Shown in pieces: positions 1-7,622 of a stretch of 64,000 nt of DNA. Numbering within the stretch: the first letter of the stretch is position 1; each line of letters begins with the position of its first letter. The stretch is from Nocardia abscessus. Lineage in GTDB: Bacteria > Actinomycetota > Actinomycetes > Mycobacteriales > Mycobacteriaceae. The stretch lies in NCBI RefSeq assembly GCF_015477775.1, contig NZ_JADLQO010000016.1:1-64000 (forward strand), given 5' to 3'. Position numbers and translations under genes: made by a program. The notes below the pieces were generated by a model that saw only the letters and a list, made by a program, of their open reading frames with translations, searched no databases and had not been told where the DNA came from.

Positions 1-186
1 GGTCCGTCAACGCCACCAGAGCCCAGCGACACCACCCCCCGGATCATGAGAAAGACAGGGGCAAGAAGTCATACCGAGCCTGGCGACCGTGGGCCCGATC
101 GCGGTACCCACGAAAAAGGTAACGGGGGTGCGCCGGGGCATGAGCGGTGTGCGTGGCTGTCGGTGGGGCTGTAATACGGTGGTGCG
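1..186. other. left window edge, no gene supported
   Basis: The first 186 bases lie upstream of a plus-strand GTG-started gene. All frames are short or give composition unlike a protein. A minus-strand gene starting near base 47 and running off the left edge is possible but too short to judge. Confidence 0.4.
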
Positions 187-948
187 GTGATCGTCGCGCT
201 CATCGACTCTGGTCTGGGGTTGCTGCCCACCTCCGCTTGGTTGCGCAAGTTGCGGCCGGATGTGGATCTGCTGCTGCAACTGGACCCGGAGGGCGCGCCG
301 TGGGGGCCGAAGCCGGAGGACTGGGTGGTCGAGCGGGTGGTGAACGCCGCGCGGACATCGCTCCGGATGGGGGCCGAGGTGATCGTCCTACCGTGCAATA
401 CGGCCAGCGTCACGGCGCTGGAGCACGTGCGCGCGGACGTCGGGCCCGACGTGCCGGTGATCGGCACCGTGCCCGCGATCAAACCCGCCGCGGCCGTATG
501 CCGGTCGGTGGCGGTCTGGGCCACGGCGGCGACCACCGCGAGCCGGTATCAGGCCGATCTGATCGCGAAATTCGGCGGCGACGCCGACGTGGTCGGCGTG
601 GCGTGCCATGGATTGGCCGACGCCATCGACCGCGGTGATCTGGCCGCCGCCCACGACGCGATCGCCGACGCCGCCGCGCGGACGCCGCCGGGCGTCGAAG
701 GCGTGGTGCTCGGCTGTACTCACTACCCACTGGTGACCGACGCGATCGTGGCCGCGCTGCCGGACGGAGTGCGCCTGTTCGACAGCGCGCAAGCTGTTGC
801 CGCGCAGACCATTCGGCGCATCGACGCGCTCGGCCGCCCCAGCACCGGCACCGGCGAGGTCCGGGTGCTCAACAGCGGCGAGCCCGGCGCATTGCCCGCC
901 AGCGCGGCCGCGTTCGAGTCCGGACGGGTGCTGGGCGCACCGGGGTGA
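187..948 (+). CDS. aspartate/glutamate racemase family protein (MurI-like)
   Basis: A 253-residue protein with both half-site signatures of cofactor-independent glutamate racemases: PCNTAS (Cys near residue 69) and GCTHYP (Cys near residue 177). These cysteines are the two acid/base residues that invert the alpha carbon of L-Glu to give D-Glu for peptidoglycan. The N-terminus reads ALIDSGLGLLPT where MurI normally has FDSGVGGL, and the length is at the short end for MurI. It may be a paralogue rather than the essential murI. The start is GTG at 187 with only a weak ribosome site. The AlkD-like gene follows after 34 bases in the same direction. Confidence 0.75.
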   Translation: MIVALIDSGLGLLPTSAWLRKLRPDVDLLLQLDPEGAPWGPKPEDWVVERVVNAARTSLRMGAEVIVLPCNTASVTALEHVRADVGPDVPVIGTVPAIKPAAAVCRSVAVWATAATTASRYQADLIAKFGGDADVVGVACHGLADAIDRGDLAAAHDAIADAAARTPPGVEGVVLGCTHYPLVTDAIVAALPDGVRLFDSAQAVAAQTIRRIDALGRPSTGTGEVRVLNSGEPGALPASAAAFESGRVLGAPG

Positions 949-982
949 GCCGCCGAGCAATTCGGAACAGGAGCGTGGTTCG

Positions 983-1741
983 ATGACCGACGCGCTGACC
1001 GCGGCCGACGTGCGGGCGGCCCTGCGGGAACTGGCGAATCCGGCCGACGCGACGCACCTGCAGCGGTTCTTCAAGACCGGCCCCGGCGAATACGGCGAGG
1101 GTGACGTGTTCCTCGGCGTCCGGGTCCCGGCGAGCCGCGTTGTCGCGAAACGGTTCGCGGCGCTTCCGCTCGATGAGATCGACAAGCTGCTCGACAGCGA
1201 CGTGCACGAGGACCGGTTCGCCGCGCTGGTCATCTTGAACGCCCGATTCGCCGCGGCGTCCAAGCCGCGCTCGTTCGATGATGCCGCCCGCGCCGCCATC
1301 GTGGAGCTGTACCTGGCGGCCGTGCGCCGGGGCCGAGTGAACAACTGGGATCTCGTGGACGTGTCGGCGGAGAACATCCTCGGCCCGTGGCTGCTGGACA
1401 AGCCGCGTGAACTGCTGTTCCAGCTGGCCCGAGCCGACTCGCTGTGGGAGCGGCGGGTGGCGCTGCTGTCCACCTTCGCGTTCATCAAAGCGGGCGACGC
1501 CTCCACCACCTTCGCGCTGAGCGAACTGCTGCTCGGCGACCGGCGTGACCTGATCCAGAAGGCGCTGGGCTGGATGCTGCGCGAAGTGGGCAAGCGCGTC
1601 GACCGCAGCCTGCTGACCGGCTTCCTGGACCGGCACGCCACGGCCATGGGACGCACCGCACTGAGCTACGCGACCGAGCATTTGCCGCCCGAGGCCCGCG
1701 CCGGATACCGCGCGCGTTCCGCAGGCGATACGACAAGGTGA
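983..1741 (+). CDS. DNA alkylation repair protein, AlkD-like HEAT-repeat glycosylase
   Basis: A 252-residue, helix-rich protein carrying the AlkD signature NNWDLVD near residue 120, in which Trp and Asp line the lesion pocket in characterised AlkD proteins. Members of this family remove N3- and N7-alkylated purines without flipping the base. The start ATG at 983 follows an AGGAG-like site (near 968-972). An upstream in-frame extension exists but overlaps the racemase gene and has shadow composition. It is probably co-transcribed with the racemase-like gene, and its end faces the SDR gene. Confidence 0.88.
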   Translation: MTDALTAADVRAALRELANPADATHLQRFFKTGPGEYGEGDVFLGVRVPASRVVAKRFAALPLDEIDKLLDSDVHEDRFAALVILNARFAAASKPRSFDDAARAAIVELYLAAVRRGRVNNWDLVDVSAENILGPWLLDKPRELLFQLARADSLWERRVALLSTFAFIKAGDASTTFALSELLLGDRRDLIQKALGWMLREVGKRVDRSLLTGFLDRHATAMGRTALSYATEHLPPEARAGYRARSAGDTTR

Positions 1742-1927
1742 GGGCGGTTCCATCCTCGCGTTCTCGATGAACCCACCGCTCCTGGTCGGCGGATTGTCCG
1801 GTTTCGAACATGAGAATGAGAGCCTGCCGTGACCTGAGCCGGTTGCGCGGCAAAAGCGGAAGCCCAGTGCGACAGTCGGTCCTGCTGAGGCCGTCCGATC
1901 AGCCGCCCCGAGTGCGCGCACGTCGGA

Positions 1928-2836
1928 TCAGTCGATGGGATAGGTGACGCCGGTCAGTTCTTCGGAGACCTGCCACAGCCGACGTTGCAGGTCGGGGTCG
2001 TGGGACTGCTTGCTCGACGAGGCGAGCACGGGGTAGCCGCGCAGGCCGCCGAACCCGCCCGGCCCGTAGTACTGGCCGCCGTGCACGGCCGGGTCGGTGG
2101 CCGCACGCAGGGTCGGCAGCGCGCCCATGGCCGCGGATTGGGTGAGCAGCTGCATAGCAGGCCCTCCCAGCAGTGCGGGCATGTGACGGCCCAGGTCGGT
2201 GTTCGAGCCGCCGGGATGGGCTGCGACGGCGATCGGGGTTCGATCGGTGGAGGCCAAGCGGCGCTGCAGTTCGTAAGTGAACAGCAGGTTGGCCAGCTTG
2301 GATTGACCGTAGGCGCCGACGCGGCTGTAGTTGTTCGCCCAGTTCAGGTCATCGAAGTGGATCGCGGCGCGGATGCGGTGCCCGACGCTGCTGACGGTGA
2401 CCACCCGCGAGCCTTCGACGGGCAGCAGCCGCTCCAGCAGCAGGCCGGTCAGGGCGAAGTGCCCGAGGTGGTTGGTGCCGAATTGCAGCTCGAAACCGTC
2501 CTGGGTGGTCTGTTTGGGTGGGTACATCACTCCGGCGTTGTTGATCAGCAGATCGATGCGCGGGTGGTCGGCTTTGAGTTCTTCCGCGGCGGAGCGGATT
2601 CCGGCCAGCGAGGCCAGGTCGAGTTGTTGCAGTCGGACCTCGGCGCCGGGGGTGGTCGCGGTGATCCGGTTGGCCGCGTCCTTTCCCTTGTCGAGGTTGC
2701 GCACGGCCAGCACCACCCGCGCGCCTTTGGCGGCGAGCGCGGTGGCGGTTTCGAATCCCAGCCCGGAGTTCGCGCCGGTGATGATCGCGGTGCGCCCGGT
2801 CTGGTCGGGGATGTCGGTGGTGGTCCATTTCGGCAT
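1928..2836 (-). CDS. short-chain dehydrogenase/reductase, retinol-dehydrogenase-like
   Basis: A 302-residue classical SDR. The nucleotide-binding motif TGANSGLG is near residue 20, NNAG near 98, the catalytic Ser in VSSVGH near 148 and the catalytic YxxxK (YGQSK) near 175. The best family match is the actinobacterial oxidoreductases related to WW-domain oxidoreductase and retinol dehydrogenase; the substrate cannot be told from sequence. It is divergent from a TetR gene 111 bases away, with a small palindrome in between, so repression by that regulator is likely. Confidence 0.85.
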   Translation of the reverse strand: MPKWTTTDIPDQTGRTAIITGANSGLGFETATALAAKGARVVLAVRNLDKGKDAANRITATTPGAEVRLQQLDLASLAGIRSAAEELKADHPRIDLLINNAGVMYPPKQTTQDGFELQFGTNHLGHFALTGLLLERLLPVEGSRVVTVSSVGHRIRAAIHFDDLNWANNYSRVGAYGQSKLANLLFTYELQRRLASTDRTPIAVAAHPGGSNTDLGRHMPALLGGPAMQLLTQSAAMGALPTLRAATDPAVHGGQYYGPGGFGGLRGYPVLASSSKQSHDPDLQRRLWQVSEELTGVTYPID

Positions 2837-2883
2837 GGGGTTGTCCTCACTATGATCAGCAATCGGAGCGAGAGCTCCGCTTC

Positions 2884-2894
2884 TAGTTCAACTA
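2884..2894. promoter_or_regulatory. candidate TetR operator between SDR and TetR genes
   Basis: TAGTTCAACTA is a perfect 5+1+5 palindrome in an AT-rich patch midway between two divergent genes. Its place and form fit a TetR-family operator that represses the SDR gene and the regulator itself. Binding is inferred. Confidence 0.55.
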
Positions 2895-2947
2895 TACGGA
2901 GCGCATCATCCGTTTGCTGGTGGGTAGTGCGCAGGAGGTGATTCGGA

Positions 2948-3514
2948 GTGGCTGACAGCGCCAAGCCGCTGCGGGCCGACGCCGCTCGCAACCGGGAATT
3001 GGTCCTAGAGACCGCCTACGAAATCTTCGCCGCCGGGGGCCTGTCGGTGCCGACCGACGAGATCGCTCGCCGCGCAGGTGTGGGACCGGGCACCCTCTAC
3101 CGGCATTTCCCGACCAAGAAGGCCCTGTTCGGGGCCGTCATCGAACACCGCCTGCACCAGGTCGTGACAGCGGGGCGCGCCCTGCTGGATTCCGGGGAAC
3201 CCGGTCGAGCGCTGTTCGAGTTCATCCGTGCCATGGCCCTGGACTGGGGCGCGGCCGACCAAGGACTGGCCCAGGCCATCGCGGGCGACGGCATCGACAT
3301 CGAGGACCTCGCCCCCGGCGCGGAAGCTCAATTCCTACAGCTGCTCGGCGAACTGCTCACCACCGCGCAGCAGGCCGGGACCGTGCGCGCGGAGCTGACC
3401 GTGCGGGAAACCAAAGCGATCATCGTCGGCTGCCAAGCCGTGCAGAGCCACACGCCCGACGTCGCCGAACGAGTCACCGCCCTCATCCTCGACGGACTCC
3501 GGCCGCGCTGCTGA
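2948..3514 (+). CDS. TetR/AcrR family regulator
   Basis: A 188-residue protein with an N-terminal TetR helix-turn-helix (about residues 12-58; AGVGPGTLYRHFPTKKALF is the recognition region) and a variable helical ligand-binding part. The start GTG at 2948 is fixed by a strong AGGAGG at 2933-2938. It is divergent from the SDR gene and probably controls it through the palindrome at 2884. The effector is unknown. Confidence 0.85.
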   Translation: MADSAKPLRADAARNRELVLETAYEIFAAGGLSVPTDEIARRAGVGPGTLYRHFPTKKALFGAVIEHRLHQVVTAGRALLDSGEPGRALFEFIRAMALDWGAADQGLAQAIAGDGIDIEDLAPGAEAQFLQLLGELLTTAQQAGTVRAELTVRETKAIIVGCQAVQSHTPDVAERVTALILDGLRPRC

Positions 3515-3567
3515 CGCAGTCACCGCCCGGCAGGCCGGTAATCGATCGGTTACCGCGACTGTTTAGG

Positions 3568-3587
3568 CGAACGCACAATTGCGTTCG
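3568..3587. terminator. hairpin between convergent genes
   Basis: CGAACGCA and TGCGTTCG form a perfect 8-bp stem with a 4-base loop. A second weaker stem, CGGTAA/TTACCG, lies just before it. They sit in the 87-base space where the TetR gene and the kshB-like gene converge, which fits a two-way terminator. There is no clear U-tract. Confidence 0.5.
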
Positions 3588-3601
3588 AAATGCCGGTCGG
3601 C

Positions 3602-4657
3602 TCAGAACTGGATCTTCAGGTGGTCGGTCACCGGATGCGCTTGGCAGCCGAGGATATAACCGTTCTCGATATCCTCCGGGTCGAGAATTTCGGCGTTGTC
3701 CATTTCGACCTTGCCCTCCAGCACCGTGCAAGCGCACGAACCGCATTCGCCTTCCTGGCAGGAATAGGGCACGTCCAATCCCTTGGCCAGCATGATGTCC
3801 ACCAGCGTCTGCTTGCGCGGCCATTTCAGCTCGTGCACTTCGCCGTCGAGTTCGACCTCGACGGTCGCCGCGTCGGCCGCCTCCTCGTCGGAGACCTCGA
3901 CCGGCGCCTGATCGGCGAACGGGTCGCCGGCCAGCGAGTTGAACACCTCGGCGTGCGTGCGCGAGCGGGGCACGCCCAGCTGCGCGAGCGCGTCGTGCAC
4001 CCGGTCCATGAACGGTTTCGGCCCGCACATGAACGCGTCGTAGCCGCGATACGGCGCGACGAGGGTGGCCAGCGCGTCGGCGGTCGGCAAGCCCTGCAGG
4101 TACTCCAGCCAGTGGATCACGGTGAGGCGCTGCGGGTGCTTGTCCGCCAGGTCGCGCAGTTCGCCCGCGAAGATCACCGACTCGTGGTCGCGGTTGGCGT
4201 AGACCAGCACGATGCGGCCGGTGCCGCGGGCCAGCGCCGACTTCAGGATGGACATGACCGGGGTGATGCCGCTGCCCGCGCCGAACAGCAGCAGATCGTC
4301 GTCCAGGTTCTTCGGGGTGAAGACGCCCGAGGGCGGCAGCACCTCGATCCGGTCGCCCGCTTGCACGTTGTCGCACACCCAATTCGACCCGTAGCCGCCG
4401 TCGGTCCGCTTGACGGTCACCTTCGGGCGGTCATCGGTGTAGGGCGAGCTGGCCAGCGAGTAGCACCGCGCCACCGAGCCGGTCCGGTCGCTGGGGATGC
4501 GCAGGGTGAGGAACTGTCCCGGCTGGTAGCGGAACTTCTCGGCCAGCTCGTCGGGAACGTCGAAGACCAGCGAGCGGGTGTCGGCCGTCTCGGCGATGAC
4601 CGCGGACACCCGCAGCACGACCGAGCGCGAGCCGTGTGGAACCTCGACAGTGGTCAT
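3602..4657 (-). CDS. kshB: 3-ketosteroid 9alpha-hydroxylase reductase-like (KshB)
   Basis: A 351-residue NAD(P)H:[2Fe-2S] oxidoreductase. From the N-terminus it has an FAD-binding barrel with RCYS near residue 64, an NAD(P)-binding part with GAGSGITPVMS near 127-137, and a C-terminal plant-type ferredoxin with Cys 300, 305, 308 and 338 (C-x4-C-x2-C-x29-C). This order and length match KshB, which feeds electrons to the Rieske oxygenase KshA in steroid ring opening. The start ATG at 4657 follows GAGAGGA. A perfect KstR consensus lies 45-58 bases upstream of the start, supporting a steroid-catabolism role. The kshA partner is not in the window. Other reductases of this class (phenylacetyl-CoA or alkane oxygenase partners) are possible. 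Confidence 0.75.
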   Translation of the reverse strand: MTTVEVPHGSRSVVLRVSAVIAETADTRSLVFDVPDELAEKFRYQPGQFLTLRIPSDRTGSVARCYSLASSPYTDDRPKVTVKRTDGGYGSNWVCDNVQAGDRIEVLPPSGVFTPKNLDDDLLLFGAGSGITPVMSILKSALARGTGRIVLVYANRDHESVIFAGELRDLADKHPQRLTVIHWLEYLQGLPTADALATLVAPYRGYDAFMCGPKPFMDRVHDALAQLGVPRSRTHAEVFNSLAGDPFADQAPVEVSDEEAADAATVEVELDGEVHELKWPRKQTLVDIMLAKGLDVPYSCQEGECGSCACTVLEGKVEMDNAEILDPEDIENGYILGCQAHPVTDHLKIQF

Positions 4658-4701
4658 GTCGTCCTCTCGAACATGGCATGGGCATTGCGCTACGCCAAAA
4701 C

Positions 4702-4715
4702 TAGAACGTGTTTCA
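4702..4715. promoter_or_regulatory. KstR-type operator upstream of kshB-like gene
   Basis: TAGAACGTGTTTCA matches TnnAACnnGTTnnA at every fixed position. That consensus is the published operator of KstR, the TetR-family repressor of cholesterol catabolism in mycobacteria and rhodococci. It lies in the 61-base gap between the TetR gene and the reductase, directly before the reductase. KstR itself is not seen in the window. Confidence 0.7.
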
Positions 4716-4718
4716 GTT

Positions 4719-5357
4719 TCATCGTACGTCGGTGGTCGCCTGACGGACAAGCTGGGCTTCGAGACCGGCGATCAGCACGTCCATGCCGAAGTCGTAGGAG
4801 TAGCGTCCGCGCAGGTCGCCGATGTAGCGGGTAGCCCGCTCGACGACGGGGGGCAGGGTCACGTCGGCCGGTGCGGAGCGGTCGCGCGGGTTCACCCGGC
4901 TGCGGCCGAACAGATAGGTGTGGATCGTCGCGTAGGCGGCCAGTATGTTGCGGTCGCCGAAGCCCGCTTCGTCGAGGATGTCCATGATCGCTGCGATCAG
5001 GTCCAGCTGTTTGCCGAGCATCTGCTCGATGAGGATGTCGCCGAGACCGGGATGCTTGCGCAGCTTCTCGTCGATCTGGTCGACGAGGTCGCGCAGCCGG
5101 TGCTGCCACGACCCGGATTCGGGCGGTGGCGTGCGCACTCCGGTCAGCGCCGCGCTCGCGACGAGGTCGAGCAGCTCGCGCTTGTCCGCGACGTAGTAGT
5201 AGGGCGCCATGGGGGAGACGCCGAGTTCGCGGGAGAGTCGCCGCATCGACAATTTCTCCACGCCGTCCTCGCGAACCACCCGCAGAGCGGCCTCGACGAT
5301 CTCGGACTCCGACAGTGTTCGATTCGTGGCGCTCGCAGACCCTCCGTGGTTACGCAA
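4719..5357 (-). CDS. TetR family regulator with TetR-type C-terminal domain
   Basis: About 212 residues from a TTG at 5357, chosen because GGAGG sits seven bases before it; a GTG at 5447 in the same frame would add 30 residues of low-information sequence. The helix-turn-helix spans roughly residues 20-65 (LGVSPMAPYYYVADKREL). The long C-terminal part resembles the ligand domain of the tetracycline-repressor subgroup. It occupies the place of mftR, divergent from mftA, but its helix-turn-helix does not look like the mftR subfamily as I recall it. It precedes the kshB-like gene in tandem and may control that gene, the mft genes, or both. Confidence 0.75.
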   Translation of the reverse strand: MRNHGGSASATNRTLSESEIVEAALRVVREDGVEKLSMRRLSRELGVSPMAPYYYVADKRELLDLVASAALTGVRTPPPESGSWQHRLRDLVDQIDEKLRKHPGLGDILIEQMLGKQLDLIAAIMDILDEAGFGDRNILAAYATIHTYLFGRSRVNPRDRSAPADVTLPPVVERATRYIGDLRGRYSYDFGMDVLIAGLEAQLVRQATTDVR

Positions 5358-5707
5358 GCTTCCGCCTCCGGGCCTGATGCGCACACCACCGTGTGCTGCT
5401 GCCCCCGTTCGCCTGCATTCGTCCGACTCCCATGCCACCTCTACCACTGCGGGCGTGTGCCGCCCGTCACATTCCGTTCAGCTGCTTGCCACCCGCAGTC
5501 TAGAGCGCCGGGTATGGACGCCGTCGCCGCCTGTTCCCCTCGGCGTGCGGCCGAATCGGCCGGTCGTCCCGGGTGCGCGGCGGCCGGAATGCGCCGATCG
5601 CCGGTTCGATGAGTGAAACCTGTTCTTTTGTCAGTTTATGACGTTATTGTGTGAGCACGGACTGCACCGGGCAGTCCGGCACACGGATCGTCCTCGCGGA
5701 GGTAGCC
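5358..5707. promoter_or_regulatory. divergent control region between TetR gene and mftA
   Basis: About 350 bases, part of which could be coding if the TetR gene starts at 5447. The stretch 5610-5650 is clearly AT-richer than its surroundings and contains TTGTCA (5628-5633) and a short GTCA/TGAC dyad. It is the natural place for the mftA promoter, but no -35/-10 pair with standard spacing stands out. Confidence 0.4.
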
Positions 5708-5857
5708 ATGCCGGAATACGGGTCCATCGGACACGCCGACACCGACAACACCGGACGGATGGAGACCGCCGCGGCGCGGTCGGCCGAAGAGGCGCCGCTG
5801 GTCGAGGAGAGCCTCATCGAAGAGGTGTCCATCGACGGCATGTGCGGCGTCTACTGA
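5708..5857 (+). CDS. mftA: mycofactocin precursor peptide MftA
   Basis: A 49-residue peptide ending in IDGMCGVY, the hallmark of MftA; the acidic lead-in EESLIEEVS is also typical. In the known pathway MftC oxidatively decarboxylates and then crosslinks the C-terminal Val-Tyr, MftE releases the dipeptide-derived core, and MftD and MftF complete the redox cofactor. The start ATG at 5708 follows GGAGGT four bases upstream; a GTG at 5651 would give a longer leader without its own ribosome site. The leader is longer than in mycobacteria. The maturase gene follows after 16 bases. Confidence 0.95.
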   Translation: MPEYGSIGHADTDNTGRMETAAARSAEEAPLVEESLIEEVSIDGMCGVY

Positions 5858-5873
5858 CAGGCGGTCGACAACC

Positions 5874-7427
5874 ATGCTCGATCTCGATACCCGCTGGCAG
5901 CTGCACCCGCGAGTGGCGCTGCGGCCGGAGCCCTTCGGCGCGCTGCTCTACCACTTCGGCACGCGCAAACTCTCCTTCCTGAAGAGTCCGCGGATCGTCG
6001 AGGTCGTCCGCTCGTTGCCGGAGCACGTCTCGGCCCGCACCGCCCTGCGCGCCGCGGGCGTGCCGGAGTCCGGTACCGCGGCCTACGTCGAAGCGCTGAC
6101 ACAGCTCGCCGATTCGGAGATGATCGTCGGCGCACCGGCCGGCGCACCGGCGGTAGCGGCCGCTGCGAGCGCGGCTCCGGCGCCGTCCACGGCGGGGGTG
6201 GTCCCGCCGTCGGACGCGGCGGTGCGCCTGGTGGACCGCTTCGAATCCGGCCTCGCCGCGCCGATCTGCCTGACCTGGGAACTCACCTACGCCTGCAATC
6301 TGTCCTGCGTGCACTGCCTGTCCTCCTCGGGCCGGCGCGACCCGCGCGAGCTGAGCACCGAGCAGTGCAAGGCGTTGATCGACGAGTTCGAGCGCATGCA
6401 GGTGTTCTACGTGAACATCGGCGGCGGCGAGCCAACGGTGCGCCCGGACTTCTGGGAGTTGGTCGACTACGCGACCGCCCACCACGTGGGAGTGAAGTTC
6501 TCCACCAACGGGGTTCGGATCACGCCCGAGGTCGCGGCCCGGCTGGCGGCCAGTGACTACGTCGACGTGCAGGTGTCGCTGGACGGCGCCGACGCGGCGG
6601 TCAACGACGCCGTGCGCGGTCCCGGCTCCTATGACATGGCCATTCGCGCACTGGAGAACCTCGCCGCGGCAGGGTTCCGGGACGCGAAGCTGTCGGTGGT
6701 GGCCACCAGGCACAACATCGAACAGCTCGACCAGTTCCGGGCGATCGCCGAAAGGTACGGCGCCACCTTGCGTCTGACCAGGCTGCGGCCGTCGGGGCGC
6801 GGCGCGGACGTGTGGGACGAGCTGCATCCGACTCCCGACCAGCAGCGCGTGCTCTACGACTGGTTGCTGCGCAACGGGGAGGGCGTGCTCACCGGCGACT
6901 CGTTCTTCCACCTGTCCGCGTTCGGCCAGGCGCTGCCGGGCCTGAACATGTGCGGCGCCGGGCGGGTGGTCTGCCTGGTCGACCCGGTCGGCGACGTGTA
7001 TGCCTGCCCGTTCGCCATCCACGACCGGTTCCATGCGGGAAACGTGGTGACCGACGGCGGTTTCGGCGCCGTATGGCGGTCCTCGCAACTGTTCGGGGAG
7101 CTGCGCGAGCCCAGTGGCGGCGGCGCGTGCGCGTCGTGCAGCCACTACGACGCCTGCCGGGGCGGTTGCATGGCGGCGAAGTTCTTCACCGGGCTGCCCG
7201 CCGACGGACCGGACCCGGAGTGCGTCCAGGGCTACGGCGAGGCGGCGCTGGCCGACACCGCGCGGATGATCCCGCGTTCGTCGGTCGACCACTCGCGCCG
7301 GGTCGCGCCGCGACCGGGCGGGCGCAAGGGCGGGCCGGTCCCGTTGACGTTGAGCGCGACGCGCCCGGCCGGATTCTCGCCGGACCGGCGTCCGTCGCGG
7401 GCCTGCGACGAGAGTCCGCTGGCATGA
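5874..7427 (+). CDS. mftC: fused MftB-MftC: peptide chaperone joined to radical SAM maturase
   Basis: One open frame of 517 residues joins two proteins that are separate in mycobacteria. Residues 1-85 match MftB, the peptide-binding chaperone (signature RPEPFGALLYHFGTRKLSFL). Residues about 86-118 are an Ala/Pro-rich linker. From about 119 the sequence is MftC: the radical SAM cluster CxxxCxxC at Cys 141, 145 and 148, the SAM-binding GGGEP at 183-187, and a C-terminal SPASM domain with Cys 360, 367, 378, 419, 422, 428, 432 and 450. MftC decarboxylates and cyclises the Val-Tyr end of MftA. No stop or frameshift separates the parts. The last ~50 residues are basic and low in complexity, beyond the usual MftC end. 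Confidence 0.93.
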   Translation: MLDLDTRWQLHPRVALRPEPFGALLYHFGTRKLSFLKSPRIVEVVRSLPEHVSARTALRAAGVPESGTAAYVEALTQLADSEMIVGAPAGAPAVAAAASAAPAPSTAGVVPPSDAAVRLVDRFESGLAAPICLTWELTYACNLSCVHCLSSSGRRDPRELSTEQCKALIDEFERMQVFYVNIGGGEPTVRPDFWELVDYATAHHVGVKFSTNGVRITPEVAARLAASDYVDVQVSLDGADAAVNDAVRGPGSYDMAIRALENLAAAGFRDAKLSVVATRHNIEQLDQFRAIAERYGATLRLTRLRPSGRGADVWDELHPTPDQQRVLYDWLLRNGEGVLTGDSFFHLSAFGQALPGLNMCGAGRVVCLVDPVGDVYACPFAIHDRFHAGNVVTDGGFGAVWRSSQLFGELREPSGGGACASCSHYDACRGGCMAAKFFTGLPADGPDPECVQGYGEAALADTARMIPRSSVDHSRRVAPRPGGRKGGPVPLTLSATRPAGFSPDRRPSRACDESPLA

Positions 7428-7622
7428 CGCCGTGCAGTTTGCTGAAAGTATGCTAAATGACCGGATTCGACTATCGCCCGGTTTGCTACCGGGTGATAGC
7501 CGCCGCGTTGCCGGATGCTGGGACAAGTCCGTTGGCGAACTCCCGGCATCGGAGGAGGGGCGGGTCGCTTCCGGTGGCGGGCCGGTTTCGCCCGGAATTC
7601 TGCCGATTTTTCCGGACTGTTG
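7428..7622. other. spacer where mftD and mftE would be expected
   Basis: The 195 bases between the MftBC stop and the MftF start contain no credible gene; the short frames here lack ribosome sites and protein-like composition. A hairpin lies at 7471-7499. In mycobacteria mftD and mftE occupy this interval. Confidence 0.6.
7471..7499 (+). terminator. hairpin between mftBC and mftF
   Basis: CTATCGCCCGG pairs with CCGGGTGATAG across a 7-base loop, 11 pairs with one G-U in RNA. It sits 44 bases after the MftBC stop. It may be a partial terminator or processing site that sets a lower level of mftF and mftG relative to mftA. There is no U-tract. Confidence 0.45.

Noticed and set aside
7..141. Short minus-strand frame at the left edge
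   Set aside because: It stops at base 7 and shows no domain or ribosome site.
4719..5357. Calling the TetR gene mftR from its position
   Set aside because: Its helix-turn-helix and C-terminal part look like the tetracycline-repressor subgroup, not the mftR subfamily as I recall it.
5651..5707. GTG start giving a longer MftA leader
   Set aside because: No ribosome site there, while GGAGGT stands right before the ATG at 5708.
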